Below are positions 26,583 to 36,041 of a stretch of 64,000 bases of DNA, in pieces (the stretch's first letter is position 1; each line of letters opens with the position of its first letter). This DNA comes from an uncultured Flavobacteriales bacterium (GTDB taxonomy: Bacteria; Bacteroidota; Bacteroidia; Flavobacteriales; Crocinitomicaceae). Where the stretch lies: the NCBI GenBank assembly GCA_946479285.1, contig CAMLFH010000006.1, forward strand, positions 62,001-126,000, given 5' to 3'. Made by a program: the position numbers and the translations under genes. The notes under the pieces were generated by a model. That model had not been told where the DNA came from, ran no database searches, and worked only from the letters and a program-made list of their open reading frames with translations.

Positions 26583-27143
26583 ATGAACATACTGACAGAA
26601 ACTGATTTTCTAATCTCAACCTGGAGTGGTGGCACAACTACCCAGTTATTTATTTCTCCGAAAGGAGCTTCATTGGCAGCCCGTAATTTTGACTGGAGGA
26701 TCAGTTCTGCTATTGTAGAGTCAGACAGCTCTGATTTCTCTCTTTTTGAAGGTTACGAACGTATCCTGATTCCTCTAAAAGGAAAATTGGAAATGGAGCA
26801 CGAAACTCCCAACGGAGTGATTCAGCAAAATGTGAATGAATTTGAATTGGCACGCTTCAACGGTTCATGGGCCACAAAAGGGGTAGGGAAGCTCACGGAT
26901 TTTAACGTCATTTTCAAACCCAATTATCACCCGAAAGTTCACGTGACTCAATTTTCAGAAGAAACCAATTTTCGGATTGAAGAAGCAATCAGTGTTTTAT
27001 TTCTGCAGGAAGGCACCTGTATGTTGAATGGTGACCACATTCATGCACCTGCTTTATTAGTCAATGATCCCCACAAAAGCACGGAAATTTCCTGTTTGCC
27101 CGGTTCACGGATAATTTCTGTAGAAATGGATTTAGTAGGTTGA
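26583..27143 (+). CDS. HutD/Ves-family cupin protein
   Basis: The 186-residue product matches HutD: WSGGTTTQLFISPKG at the N-terminus, DWRISSAIVESDSSDFSLFEGYERILIPLKG in the first cupin half, and RFNGSWATKG later. HutD proteins are double-cupin proteins linked to histidine utilisation in some bacteria and are called Ves in enterobacteria; their biochemical function is unsettled. No hut genes are adjacent. The start lies only 4 bp beyond the accD terminator, so the promoter would overlap accD or its terminator. Confidence 0.85.
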   Translation: MNILTETDFLISTWSGGTTTQLFISPKGASLAARNFDWRISSAIVESDSSDFSLFEGYERILIPLKGKLEMEHETPNGVIQQNVNEFELARFNGSWATKGVGKLTDFNVIFKPNYHPKVHVTQFSEETNFRIEEAISVLFLQEGTCMLNGDHIHAPALLVNDPHKSTEISCLPGSRIISVEMDLVG

Positions 27144-27338
27144 TTTATTGAGTTTTCCAATAAATTCGGTTGCTAAAACCAGTATTTGTGTCAAATTTCC
27201 TCCGGAATTCATTATTCGTTGAAAGAGTATAAATATTCATTTGTTTAGAAAATATTTTCATCAGCAGAGACTATATATTGGTGAAAAGTATATATTCGTT
27301 CTACTGAAAACTAACACAGGACTAAAGAAACATTTACC

Positions 27339-28262
27339 TTGAACAAATTAATTTCCATATTGACTTTTTTATTTTTGCTTAGCAATGCAAGTTGGGGAGC
27401 AAAAGTTCGTGAAGCAGATACATTGAATAAATTCGATGCTCGCGGAAAAAGAACAGGTTATTGGGTCGTTGATGAAGGAAATGATGCTACATCCTTAGAT
27501 AGTAAGTCAAAAAGAAAAGAAGGAAGATACATTAAAGGCCGTAAGTTCGGAGCCTGGATTTGTTATTACCCGGATGGAAAAACTCCACGTTTAATAGGGG
27601 AATACCTGGATAACAGACCGGGGGGAGCTTACTTCCGCTTCGATAAAAAAGGAGAGTTGCTTCAGGCAAGTACTGTTGCAAGAAAAATCACACAATCTCA
27701 GAATTTAGAAGTACATAACGGATTATTTGACTGCCGCATGATGTTCCACAATCGCGAAATGGTTGCAGGTCAGGTTTTCTTTGCAAAAAGAGCATTCAGC
27801 GTTCCTTTTTCTTACCAGTTTTGGGTAGAAGAATCATTGAACCAAAATCAATCGGAAAATGCACATGTGAATTTTGCATGGTTGTCACAGAATTATCCGC
27901 AGTTGTATTCTACTTATCTAAATGTAAGAATCCCTCACAAGGTAAGTGTTGAAAATCCTGAGATTCAAAATGTAGTAAGTAAGATCGAACGCATTCAGGA
28001 TTCAAATACAAATAATTCGCATACACGTAATTCGGTTATGAACGCGCCGGTTATTCACACGCCACGTGTTGCAAAAGGAGCTGTTTTCCAACCAAATGGA
28101 TTCAATAAACTCTACACCGTTTCAGATGAGATCTGGATCGACGGACAGTTTAAAAACGGACAGTTGAAAGACGGAAAAGTCTTTGTGTATGACCACGACG
28201 GTGTATTGCTGAAAGTACGGATATTCAAAGACGGACTTTACGTTTCCGACGGAGGACTCTAA
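27339..28262 (+). CDS. Secreted MORN/YwqK-like repeat protein, TTG start
   Basis: The 307-residue product starts with a TTG at 27339, with no nearby in-frame ATG, and the TTG is followed at once by a signal peptide (NKLISILTFLFLLSNASWG). Residues 27-100 contain repeats of the MORN-like/YwqK kind: GKRTGYWVV, EGRYIKGRKFGAWICYYPDGK, IGEYLDNRPGGAYFRFDKKGE. A similar unit returns near the C-terminus (DGQFKNGQLKDGKVFVYDHDG). Such repeats form beta-hairpin solenoids; the role is unknown. Forms a pair with the next gene, 11 bp away, which also uses TTG. Confidence 0.75.
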   Translation: MNKLISILTFLFLLSNASWGAKVREADTLNKFDARGKRTGYWVVDEGNDATSLDSKSKRKEGRYIKGRKFGAWICYYPDGKTPRLIGEYLDNRPGGAYFRFDKKGELLQASTVARKITQSQNLEVHNGLFDCRMMFHNREMVAGQVFFAKRAFSVPFSYQFWVEESLNQNQSENAHVNFAWLSQNYPQLYSTYLNVRIPHKVSVENPEIQNVVSKIERIQDSNTNNSHTRNSVMNAPVIHTPRVAKGAVFQPNGFNKLYTVSDEIWIDGQFKNGQLKDGKVFVYDHDGVLLKVRIFKDGLYVSDGGL

Positions 28263-28273
28263 ATAAGGGTCAA

Positions 28274-28753
28274 TTGCGAATCATTTTTTTACTCTCACTG
28301 GTATTTACGTTCATTTCTGAGTCTTATTATTCCCAAAACAATCATTTGTTTGATCAGGAGCATGCCCTCTATGTTGCAGCGGGTTATATGAAAGGAAAAC
28401 GTATTGTTTGTGGTATTCATGTGCAATCAAAAGATTCAACCAATGTGGAAATTCATGTTAAAGTAGAGCTCTTGAAAGATTGGATTCAGGTAGATTCATC
28501 CGAATTCGATTTGTTTCTGGATACTTCCGGACATGAGTTTATATCCCTCGACGGAAGAAGATACGAAGCCATTCAATATCGTTCGAAAGATGCAAAAGTC
28601 CGGATCAATTTTGAAAAACCAAGACTTTTTGAGTATTACACAAAGGATGGAAGTGAAAAACGATCATCCTGGATAAGCACATATGCTGCGGTTATATGCT
28701 CAAATCAGTTGAAAAAATATAACAGGGTGCTAAAAGTATATTTCGAGAAATGA
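28274..28753 (+). CDS. Small secreted hypothetical protein, TTG start
   Basis: The 159-residue product begins with TTG at 28274, immediately followed by a convincing signal peptide (RIIFLLSLVFTFISESYYSQ). The mature part is mixed beta/alpha with no motif I recognise. It lies 11 bp after the YwqK-like gene and is likely expressed with it. The shared rare start codon suggests deliberately low translation of both, which is inference. Confidence 0.65.
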   Translation: MRIIFLLSLVFTFISESYYSQNNHLFDQEHALYVAAGYMKGKRIVCGIHVQSKDSTNVEIHVKVELLKDWIQVDSSEFDLFLDTSGHEFISLDGRRYEAIQYRSKDAKVRINFEKPRLFEYYTKDGSEKRSSWISTYAAVICSNQLKKYNRVLKVYFEK

Positions 28754-28860
28754 ACTTCAAATTGATTTATGAATGTCTCAATTATCAAAAGACAATTAGA
28801 ACAACTTGATAATTTATCATTCTGAAATTAATAATTAGCCTATAATTCGGAATTATGTGC

Positions 28861-28868
28861 TATATTTG
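28861..28868 (+). promoter_or_regulatory. -7 promoter element TATATTTG of rpsO
   Basis: An exact TAnnTTTG match followed by C, 55 bp before the rpsO start. The leader is AT-rich. No matching TTG -33 box is found at the expected distance. Confidence 0.55.
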
Positions 28869-28923
28869 CATCCAAATTCCAAAAGTTGGGATTGTACATA
28901 ATAATTATTCAAGTAATATTGGC

Positions 28924-29196
28924 ATGTCATATTTAAATTCAGAGAAAAAAGAAGAGATCTTCGCAAAACACGGAGGTACAGCAACAAACACAGGTTCAAC
29001 AGAAGGTCAGGTAGCATTGTTTACTTTCCGTATTGCTCATTTAACAGAGCATTTGAAAAAGAACCGTAAAGATTACGGAACACAAAGATCTTTGCAATTG
29101 TTGGTTGGTAAGCGTCGTAGTATGTTAGATTACCTGAAGAAAAAGGATATCGAGAAATACCGTGCGTTGATCAAAGACTTAGGTTTACGTCGTTAA
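28924..29196 (+). CDS. rpsO: 30S ribosomal protein S15
   Basis: The ATG at 28924 gives 90 residues, the expected S15 size. The signature is intact: GSTEGQVALFTFRIAHLTEHL and a C-terminal LVGKRRSMLDYLKKKDIEKYR. S15 binds 16S rRNA helices h20-h22 early in 30S assembly. An upstream in-frame ATG (28855) would include the promoter element and is rejected. pnp follows, as in most bacteria, but a terminator-like hairpin lies between the two genes. Confidence 0.97.
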   Translation: MSYLNSEKKEEIFAKHGGTATNTGSTEGQVALFTFRIAHLTEHLKKNRKDYGTQRSLQLLVGKRRSMLDYLKKKDIEKYRALIKDLGLRR

Positions 29197-29205
29197 TTAA
29201 AAACA

Positions 29206-29230
29206 GGTCACTGAGCGTAGTCGAAGTGCC
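29206..29230 (+). repeat. Dispersed repeat, CTTCGACTACG family, copy 2
   Basis: GGTCACTGAGCGTAGTCGAAG, the reverse complement of the type seen at 1153-1174. Confidence 0.6.
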
Positions 29231-29249
29231 GGTTTTACGATAACATATT

Positions 29250-29290
29250 AAAAGGGGGGCTTGTCGGAATTATCCGGTGTCCCCCTTTTT
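29250..29290 (+). terminator. Hairpin terminator after rpsO
   Basis: AAAAGGGGGG and CCCCCTTTTT arms enclose about 22 nt that also contain a short CGGAATTATCCG dyad. It ends in five T. It would separate rpsO from pnp, or attenuate read-through. Confidence 0.75.
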
Positions 29291-29318
29291 GTTTAAATCG
29301 TCCATAGGGCGGATAATG

Positions 29319-29346
29319 GTAGGGACGCAATGCGTTGCGTCCGTAC
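29319..29346. repeat. 28-bp palindromic REP-like element, copy 2
   Basis: Arms GTAGGGACGCAA and TTGCGTCCGTAC around TGCG, one mismatch. It lies in the 5' leader of pnp, 20 bp before the start codon. Confidence 0.7.
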
Positions 29347-29366
29347 AAAATTTGTAAAAAATAAAT

Positions 29367-31514
29367 ATGAATATAGGAATCAAAAAGTCCATCGTTACTG
29401 GAGGGAAAGAAATTTCCATCGAGACCGGGAAATTGGCGAAACAAGCCGACGGTTCAGTAGTGTTACAAATGGGCAACACGGTGCTTTTGGCAACAGTAGT
29501 TGCAGCACCAGAGGCAAAAGAAGGGGTAGATTTCCTTCCGTTAACGGTAGATTACCGTGAAAAATATGCAGCAGCAGGACGTTTTCCTGGTGGATTCTTC
29601 CGTAGAGAAGCTCGTCCGTCTGAAACTGAAATCCTGGTGATGCGTTTAGTGGATCGTGCTTTGCGCCCGTTATTCCCGGACGATTACCATGCTGAAGTTC
29701 AGTTGATGATCCAGTTGTTGTCTTACGATGGCGTAAACAACCCGGATGCATTGTGTGGTTTGGCAGCTTCTGCAGCAATCGCAGTTTCTGATATTCCATT
29801 CAACGGACCAATGTCTGAAGTTCGTGTAGGACGTATCAACGGTGAATGGATCGTGAACCCTACAATGGAAGAAATGAAATCGGCAGATATCGATATGATG
29901 GTTGCCGGTACAATGAAAGACGTAAACATGATTGAAGGAGAATTCAAGGAAATCTCCGAATTGGAAATGGTTGAGTGTATCAAAATCGCTCATGCTGCAA
30001 TTAAAGAGCAGTGTCAATTCCAGTTAGAATTAGCTTCGTTGATCGAAACAGCAAATCCAAAACGTGTTTATTCTCACGAAACGCATAACGAAGAGGTGAA
30101 AGCGAAAGTGTACGAATTGGCAATGGATAAATGTAAAGAAGTTGCTCGTCAGGGTCTTGCAAATAAAGCGAAACGTACAGAATTGTTCGACGCGATCAAA
30201 ACGGAAGTGAAAGCAGCATTTTCTGAAGAAGAGTTGTTGTTGGTAAGCGGATTTATTTCTGTCTACTTCTCTGAAGTGAAGAAAAAAGCAGTTCGCTGGG
30301 TCATGTTGAACGAGCAAAAACGCCTTGATGGTCGTAAGTTTGACGAGATTCGTCCGATTTGGGCAGAGGTAGATTACCTTCCAATGGTTCACGGATCATC
30401 TGTATTTACACGCGGGGAAACTCAGTCATTGACTACATTGACCCTTGGAGGTAAAATGGATGAGCAGTTGATCGACGGAGTTACTTTCCACGGAACAGAA
30501 AAATTCTTATTGCATTATAACTTCCCTCCATTCTCTACAGGAGAAGCGAAACCATTGCGTGGAACTTCCCGTCGTGAGATTGGACACGGAAACCTTGCAC
30601 TTCGTGCATTGAAGCCGGTTCTTCCGGAAGATAACGCATACACGATTCGTTTGGTGTCTGATATCCTTGAATCAAACGGTTCGTCTTCCATGGCAACAGT
30701 TTGTGCAGGTACATTGGCATTGATGGACGGTGGTGTTCAAATCAAAGCTCCTGTTTCAGGTATTGCAATGGGATTGGTTGCTGACGAAGGTAAATTTGCT
30801 GTATTGTCTGATATCTTAGGAGACGAAGATCACCTGGGTGATATGGACTTTAAAGTAACTGGTACTGCAAAAGGAATCACTGCTTGTCAGATGGATATCA
30901 AAGTAGACGGATTGCCTTACGAAGTATTGATCCAGGCATTGGACCAGGCGCGTGCAGGTCGTTTACATATTTTAAACAAGATCATTGAAACTATCGCAGT
31001 TCCAAATCCGGATTTCAAACCGCAAACTCCTCGTATCGAAGCATTCAATGTGCCTAACGATATGATCGGAGCAATCATCGGGCCTGGAGGAAAAATCATC
31101 CAGGGAATCCAGAAAGACACGAACACAACCATTACCATTGAAGAATTGGAAACAGGTGAAGGACGTGTTCAGATTATGTCGAACAACGCTGAAGACATGA
31201 ATGCTGCAAATTCACGTATCCGTATGATCGCATTCCCTCCAACAGTAGATGAAGGAGCTGAGTACGAAGGAAAAGTGAAAGCAATCAAAGATTTCGGTGT
31301 ATTCGTTGAAATCCTTCCGGGAACAGACGGATTGATCCACATTTCTGAATTCTCTCACGAGAAAGTAGCGAAAATGGAAGACGTAGTAAAAGAAGGAGAC
31401 GTATTGAAGTTTAAAGTTGTTGGTAAAGATCCAAAAACTAAAAAATGGAAATTGTCCCGTAAAGTTTTATTGCCAAGACCAGAGAAAACTGCTGAGGCTC
31501 CAAAAGCTGAGTAA
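29367..31514 (+). CDS. pnp: Polyribonucleotide nucleotidyltransferase (PNPase)
   Basis: A 715-residue protein with the full PNPase layout: first RNase PH domain (about 1-140, [22 protein letters not shown]), all-alpha linker, second catalytic RNase PH domain (about 320-545, [21 protein letters not shown], containing the metal-binding Asp residues), KH domain ([16 protein letters not shown]) and C-terminal S1 domain ([25 protein letters not shown]). It degrades RNA phosphorolytically from the 3' end and can add tails. PNPase often regulates its own leader; here the leader carries a palindromic element at 29319-29346. Confidence 0.97.
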   Translation: MNIGIKKSIVTGGKEISIETGKLAKQADGSVVLQMGNTVLLATVVAAPEAKEGVDFLPLTVDYREKYAAAGRFPGGFFRREARPSETEILVMRLVDRALRPLFPDDYHAEVQLMIQLLSYDGVNNPDALCGLAASAAIAVSDIPFNGPMSEVRVGRINGEWIVNPTMEEMKSADIDMMVAGTMKDVNMIEGEFKEISELEMVECIKIAHAAIKEQCQFQLELASLIETANPKRVYSHETHNEEVKAKVYELAMDKCKEVARQGLANKAKRTELFDAIKTEVKAAFSEEELLLVSGFISVYFSEVKKKAVRWVMLNEQKRLDGRKFDEIRPIWAEVDYLPMVHGSSVFTRGETQSLTTLTLGGKMDEQLIDGVTFHGTEKFLLHYNFPPFSTGEAKPLRGTSRREIGHGNLALRALKPVLPEDNAYTIRLVSDILESNGSSSMATVCAGTLALMDGGVQIKAPVSGIAMGLVADEGKFAVLSDILGDEDHLGDMDFKVTGTAKGITACQMDIKVDGLPYEVLIQALDQARAGRLHILNKIIETIAVPNPDFKPQTPRIEAFNVPNDMIGAIIGPGGKIIQGIQKDTNTTITIEELETGEGRVQIMSNNAEDMNAANSRIRMIAFPPTVDEGAEYEGKVKAIKDFGVFVEILPGTDGLIHISEFSHEKVAKMEDVVKEGDVLKFKVVGKDPKTKKWKLSRKVLLPRPEKTAEAPKAE

Positions 31515-31534
31515 TTTCAATTAGCATAAAATAG

Positions 31535-31565
31535 AAGCCCCGACATTTATCGTCGGGGCTTTTTC
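31535..31565 (+). terminator. Rho-independent terminator of pnp
   Basis: Stem AAGCCCCGAC / GTCGGGGCTT with loop ATTTATC, then a T-run. The core CCGACATTTATCGT recurs in the terminator at 54015-54046. Confidence 0.92.
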
Positions 31566-31614
31566 GTTTATTTTTTTTATCTTCATTAGCATTATTCAAT
31601 CAAAAACACATTCC

Positions 31615-32571
31615 ATGTTTTCCATTTTCAAGAAAAATAAAGATCAGGGAGTTCCCGGATGGGCTTCATTCTTCACAGCAAAAGAGTATCAGACTTTCAT
31701 TGACCTGGTGGCGGACTATTTCAATGAGCTGAATACGCCATTTAAAATGGAAAATGGAGTCATTGAATTTGAAGAAGGTAATCCATTGGGATTTCAATCT
31801 CTTGGACTTGGAAATCTGGCGCAAAACTGCAAGCAAAGTGCTATTTCAGATTACAAAGAAATCATTGAACATCATTTTGGTTTGATGACAAATTCGCTAA
31901 TGGACAAAAAGAAATTTGAAAATATTGCGGATGATTTTGACCAGGTAAAGCAATTTATTGCCCTCCGGATTCACGACGATGGGTATGCTTCCCATGTTGG
32001 AAAAGAAAACGTAATCGGGTTTGAACTGGCGGAATCTTTGTATGCTATTTTGGTGTTTGATCTGCCGGAAACAATCGCAAGTGTCCAAACATCCTATTTA
32101 GATAAATGGGGAAAGACGAAAGAAGAACTTTTTTCACTGGGAATTCAGAATATTCAGACCAATTATGAATTTCCGCTGTTTAAAGAAAAAATAGACGGAA
32201 TTGATTTCTATGCGGTCATCACAGATCACTTTTTTTCACCGAATATTTATTTTGATCTGAATAATCGGTCTGAATTACTTGGCGTTTACGGATCCGTTGT
32301 TGCTTTTCCTCACCGTCATACTACTTTGATTTATCCCATTGACAATTTGAATGTGACAAGAGTACTGCATCACCTGGCATCCATGGCTTACGGAATGAAT
32401 GTGGAAGGTCCCGGATCAATTACCAATAGATTGTATTGGTACAACAATAATAAACTGGAAGAGATCGTCTATGGATTTGAAGAAAACACCATTTCAATTA
32501 CTCCATCCGAAAGCTTTGTTGCCATGCTCAATACACTGGGTGATAACGAGGAAAGGAAAGTGCTGAATTGA
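31615..32571 (+). CDS. Conserved hypothetical cytoplasmic protein
   Basis: The 318-residue product has no signal peptide or membrane segment. It shows a mixed alpha/beta pattern with a central FIALRIHDDGYASHVGKENV and a late FPHRHTTLIYPIDNLNV. The layout, with two similar halves each ending in a helix, recalls cytosolic DUF1444-type proteins, but no specific motif supports that. Monocistronic after the pnp terminator. Function unknown. Confidence 0.6.
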   Translation: MFSIFKKNKDQGVPGWASFFTAKEYQTFIDLVADYFNELNTPFKMENGVIEFEEGNPLGFQSLGLGNLAQNCKQSAISDYKEIIEHHFGLMTNSLMDKKKFENIADDFDQVKQFIALRIHDDGYASHVGKENVIGFELAESLYAILVFDLPETIASVQTSYLDKWGKTKEELFSLGIQNIQTNYEFPLFKEKIDGIDFYAVITDHFFSPNIYFDLNNRSELLGVYGSVVAFPHRHTTLIYPIDNLNVTRVLHHLASMAYGMNVEGPGSITNRLYWYNNNKLEEIVYGFEENTISITPSESFVAMLNTLGDNEERKVLN

Positions 32572-32660
32572 TAATCTTACAACTCCACCTTATTCAAATT
32601 CCCGTTTTTCAGTCACTGTATAGATCGATTTTGTATCTTCGTGCTCCAATCGTTCGCCTC

Positions 32661-33749
32661 ATGAAAACACCTATTTTAGTTTCAATAATCTTCTTGTTGT
32701 CTTTTTCGGTATTCGGTCAAAAATGGAATGTCGCTTTTATGAATGCGGATTCAACGCTTTATGGTTTCAAAAGCCCTGATGGAAAAGTAATTGCTGAACC
32801 GAAGTTTATGCTGGTTGGAAACGAAGCGTTCAAGGATATTGTCTCAGTTATTGAAGAAGTTTCTTCTGACAAGTACTCTGTATATTACCTGAGAGCCGAC
32901 GGAACGAAATTCGGAGTAGATTCAGTCTACTTTTTCGACCAGGCACCCGATATTGAAAGCAATGGTTTTATCCGGTTTAAAGATCCTGTTTCTAAGAAAA
33001 TAGGAGTGATGAATGTTGCCGGAAAAGTAGTTCTTCGCGCTGAATTCGATGAAATGATGGAATTGCGCAACGGGTTTGTTTGGGGCATTCGCGGTGCAAC
33101 ACTGGAATGTGTGGACAAAAATGTTCCGTTAAAAAATTGCGAGCACCGAACATGGGTTGGAGGAGAAAAGGTGTTATATAATCTAAAAGGCGAATTACTT
33201 AGCCGTGATTTCTTTTCAAACCCGGATGATTATGTGAACCTGGACTATTACACCTTTCAAAAATCCAAAAAGGCATCCAAAGATCCGAATAGAATGAACT
33301 TTAAAGCAGAAGGAGGAAGATTCTTTTCCTTTGTAAATCTCGACAAAGCGGTTGATTCCTGGTTGAAGGAGCATTTGCTGGATGTTCCGTCCGAAAGTCA
33401 GTTGTTGACGCTTATGGCTGATTCTGTGGTGAGTTGGAAGGAAGAAACTGGTTGGGAAGTACAATCCAAAAATAATTATTTGGCTTCAAATGCTTCTGAA
33501 ATCAAAACATTGATCGAAGCATTGCAGAGTAAGAAATACACTTATTTCAGTACTTACCAGGAAGATTTATTCTTCTATGAATTCCGGAGTTTGTTTGGGC
33601 AGTATTTCAACGGAACGTATCAATTCAATCATTGGAAATATCCGGCTTACGAAGTTGTCATTAATCATCCGGATGCTGAAACTCAAAGCCATTTAACTTT
33701 TCTAAGGAGTGAAAAAGGCTGGAAACTCATTAGTGTATCAATTCCTTGA
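32661..33749 (+). CDS. Secreted WG-repeat-like protein
   Basis: The ATG at 32661 is chosen because it starts a clean signal peptide (MKTPILVSIIFLLSFSVFGQ); the upstream frame opening at 32568 lacks one. Of 362 residues, about 20-160 contain WG-like beta repeats (YGFKSPDGKVIAEPKF, KKIGVMNVAGKVVLRAEFDEM), which form propeller-like folds in Bacteroidota. The C-terminal half is uncharacterised, with a YEVVINHPDAETQSHLTFL segment. A TATCTTCG element lies about 20 bp upstream. Function unknown. Confidence 0.7.
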   Translation: MKTPILVSIIFLLSFSVFGQKWNVAFMNADSTLYGFKSPDGKVIAEPKFMLVGNEAFKDIVSVIEEVSSDKYSVYYLRADGTKFGVDSVYFFDQAPDIESNGFIRFKDPVSKKIGVMNVAGKVVLRAEFDEMMELRNGFVWGIRGATLECVDKNVPLKNCEHRTWVGGEKVLYNLKGELLSRDFFSNPDDYVNLDYYTFQKSKKASKDPNRMNFKAEGGRFFSFVNLDKAVDSWLKEHLLDVPSESQLLTLMADSVVSWKEETGWEVQSKNNYLASNASEIKTLIEALQSKKYTYFSTYQEDLFFYEFRSLFGQYFNGTYQFNHWKYPAYEVVINHPDAETQSHLTFLRSEKGWKLISVSIP

Positions 33750-33774
33750 GCCTGTTTTTTGTACTTTAGTCTTC

Positions 33775-34215
33775 ATGAAAATTGCCTTCCTTCTCATTTG
33801 TTCCGGTTTGCTTTTATCGGTCAGCCCACCCAAAAGACCAAAACTTCCTAAGGATATTTTAGGTATGTGGGCGATGCATATTCAGCTTTCTCTTGAAACC
33901 AGGAATCAGGCGGTGCCTTACCGCAAAACAAAAGATACTGAGTCGGCACTCTATGAGTTCAGGAAGAACGGAGAAGTAGTTCGTCAAAATATGGGTATGT
34001 ATTGCATTAGCGGGGTCGAACCCTATAGAATGAATGAAAAAACTGTTTCAAACGGCACATGGAGCCAAATGAGCGATTCAACGCTTCGTGTAACATTTAA
34101 ATCCGGGGAAGATGAAATAAGCCAGATATGCTGGTTGTACCGGACTAAAGAAAACAATCTGGAATTTAGAATGTACCCGATAACTGCTAAACCCGCAACT
34201 AAAAAAGAAGAATAG
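33775..34215 (+). CDS. Small secreted hypothetical protein
   Basis: The ATG at 33775 gives a 146-residue product with a short signal peptide (MKIAFLLICSGLLLSVS). An upstream in-frame ATG at 33709 lies inside the preceding gene and would hide the signal. The mature part has GMWAMHIQLSLETRNQAV and TWSQMSDSTLRVTFKSG, which suggest a small lipocalin-like beta barrel of the kind common in Bacteroidota secreted proteins. The promoter-like TACTTTAG ends 5 bp before the ATG. Function unknown. Confidence 0.6.
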   Translation: MKIAFLLICSGLLLSVSPPKRPKLPKDILGMWAMHIQLSLETRNQAVPYRKTKDTESALYEFRKNGEVVRQNMGMYCISGVEPYRMNEKTVSNGTWSQMSDSTLRVTFKSGEDEISQICWLYRTKENNLEFRMYPITAKPATKKEE

Positions 34216-34286
34216 TTTTCCCAATAAATCTTAATTCCACAATATCTCCTATTCTTTGCGTTCCTGTAACAGTTAACTGCGCAAAG

Positions 34287-34676
34287 ATGAAATCATCCAC
34301 CCCATTTTCCATATCGCAACGCCTAAAAAGCTTTAAATATGCTCTTGCAGGTTTGAGAACCTTATTTACCGAAGAACACAATGCACGAATTCACTTGCTT
34401 GGTGCTGTCGTGACAATTGTTCTTGGGTTTGTGTTGAAGATTTCTCTAATCGAATGGATCACTTTGATTATCGTCATGAGTTTGGTTTTTATTTGTGAAC
34501 TCTTCAATACTTCATTGGAAGCATTTGCCGACTTGGTTTCTCCCGGAAAAAATCTGCAAATAAAAAAAGTCAAAGACCTGGCAGCTGCGGCAGTTTTAAT
34601 CAGCGCATTTTCTGCGGTAATAACCGGAATCATCATTTTCTCACCAAAAATTATCTACTTATGTACAAACAATTGA
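34287..34676 (+). CDS. dgkA: Diacylglycerol/undecaprenol kinase family protein
   Basis: A 129-residue membrane protein with the DgkA layout: an amphipathic N-terminal helix (FKYALAGLRTLFTEEHNARIH), three hydrophobic helices, and the signature ELFNTSLEAFADLVSP between helices 2 and 3, with the catalytic Glu and metal-binding Asn-Thr. Gram-negative-type enzymes phosphorylate diacylglycerol; Gram-positive-type ones phosphorylate undecaprenol. This sequence could be either. The last 16 bp overlap the DUF1361 gene, so the two are coupled. Confidence 0.88.
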   Translation: MKSSTPFSISQRLKSFKYALAGLRTLFTEEHNARIHLLGAVVTIVLGFVLKISLIEWITLIIVMSLVFICELFNTSLEAFADLVSPGKNLQIKKVKDLAAAAVLISAFSAVITGIIIFSPKIIYLCTNN

Positions 34677-35350
34677 TCAGGACCAACCAACTCCAAACTA
34701 CCGTGTTTATCGGGATATTATCCATTTTCTGTTTTGGGCTTTCCCTGCTCCGCATGGAACTCTCCGGAACCAAACATTTTTTCTTTCTGAACTGGAATCT
34801 TTTCCTGGCTTTCGTCCCGTGGCTGTTGACGGTTATTCTAAGTATGAGTCCGAACCTGCAAAAAAGCCGCTTAGCCGTTTTCGGAATGCTTGGAATCTGG
34901 CTGTTATTCTTCCCGAATGCTTCCTACATTTTAACCGATTTATTTCACCTGAGCCATCATTCCTCCATGCCTATTTGGTTTGACCTGGTATTGATCCTGT
35001 CATACGCCTGGACCGGTTTGCTCTTCGGATTTATGAGTTTATGGAACCTGGAAGAACTCATGGAGCAGTTTCTGTCCAAACGGGTGATTGCATTCCTTTC
35101 CGTGATCTTACTATTCATCAGTAGTTTTGGAATCTATATCGGAAGATACCTTCGCTGGAACAGCTGGGACATCGTTCATCAGCCCGGCCGGTTAATGGGT
35201 GACATCGGAGACCGGATCATCAATCCGTTTGATCATACAAGAACCTGGGGAGTGACTGTTTTTATGGGATTGTTTCTAACGATGTTGTATTTTACTTTCC
35301 GGTTTTTGAGAAATGGACGGACGCAAGAAATGATCAATACGAAATCTTAG
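34661..35350 (+). CDS. DUF1361 polytopic membrane protein
   Basis: The 229-residue product has six hydrophobic helices with the DUF1361 hallmark FFPNASYILTDLFHL after helix 3 and a conserved IGRYLRWNSWDIV loop. The family is widespread in Bacteroidota and Firmicutes; its function is unknown. It overlaps the dgkA 3' end by 16 bp in another frame, indicating coupled translation and perhaps a role in lipid-carrier or envelope metabolism. Confidence 0.85.
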   Translation: MYKQLIRTNQLQTTVFIGILSIFCFGLSLLRMELSGTKHFFFLNWNLFLAFVPWLLTVILSMSPNLQKSRLAVFGMLGIWLLFFPNASYILTDLFHLSHHSSMPIWFDLVLILSYAWTGLLFGFMSLWNLEELMEQFLSKRVIAFLSVILLFISSFGIYIGRYLRWNSWDIVHQPGRLMGDIGDRIINPFDHTRTWGVTVFMGLFLTMLYFTFRFLRNGRTQEMINTKS

Positions 35351-35438
35351 CATGGCCTTCGGTAACCAGGAGTGTCCGAATGTGAATTGCTTTCGAGCAT
35401 CTCGAATTCAAAGTCAAATTGGTTTTTCTTTGTTCTGA

Positions 35439-35927
35439 TTAATAATAAACTTTACAATGTCCTTCTGTGACCTGATTTATTTGCTGTGAATCTGAGCCTT
35501 CCATTCCAAATTGAAAATTCATTTCCAATACGCGTTGAACAGTATCTTGGATCAAAATTTCAAAGGTCCCGTCATTGATTGAATACAATTCAAAATTCGG
35601 AGCTGAATAAGAAAACCAGCAGCTGTATTCTTCAACCAAAGTTTCGCAATCATAAGTTCCAACCGGAATGCTTTTATTGATCATCATGCTGTAAACATTT
35701 GCATTGGATTGGCTACTTGCAGCGGCTGATATAGCAACGGCATATTCGAAAGGATCACTTACTTCTAAATAACCTGGCGTAAATCCTACACCATTGTTTT
35801 TCAGGAAAAAAGAATTGGGATTGGCACTTGGAGGAGGATTGGTGCTTTTATCTGCAGTTTCTTTCTTCTTACACGACACCGCGAAGAAGAGAGAAAAGAT
35901 CAATGAAATGATATATATATTTTTCAT
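35439..35927 (-). CDS. Small hypothetical lipoprotein
   Basis: The ATG at 35927 begins a lipoprotein signal with lipobox FAVSC and a KKKE stretch just after the cysteine; the frame opens further upstream (36014) but without a signal. The 162-residue product continues with a Pro/Asn-rich linker and a beta-rich region containing two cysteines (CETLVEEYSCWFSY) that could form a disulfide. No known family. It is transcribed away from the thiamine operon, whose promoter region it shares. Confidence 0.65.
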   Translation of the reverse strand: MKNIYIISLIFSLFFAVSCKKKETADKSTNPPPSANPNSFFLKNNGVGFTPGYLEVSDPFEYAVAISAAASSQSNANVYSMMINKSIPVGTYDCETLVEEYSCWFSYSAPNFELYSINDGTFEILIQDTVQRVLEMNFQFGMEGSDSQQINQVTEGHCKVYY

Positions 35928-36030
35928 AGTTATTATAGGGGTGATGAGGCAATTTACAAAATTTGAATTTAAACTGTTCGAAATTGTTCTTTTTAACACG
36001 GAGCATAGTAGCATTCTAAGTTAACTCTTG

Positions 36031-36038
36031 TATCTTTA
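36031..36038 (+). promoter_or_regulatory. thiS: -7 promoter element TATCTTTA of the thiamine operon
   Basis: It lies 3 bp before the first base of riboswitch helix P1 (36042), so transcription would begin at the aptamer itself. No clear -33 TTG. Confidence 0.6.
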
Positions 36039-36041
36039 CAA

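Noticed and set aside
29395..30392. Several open frames of 86-134 codons on the minus strand inside pnp
   Set aside because: They are antisense to conserved RNase PH domain sequence and mutually overlapping; no protein features.
32568..32660. Upstream extension of the WG-repeat-like gene to 32568
   Set aside because: The extra 31 residues cover a promoter-like TATCTTCG and bury the signal peptide; the start at 32661 fits better.
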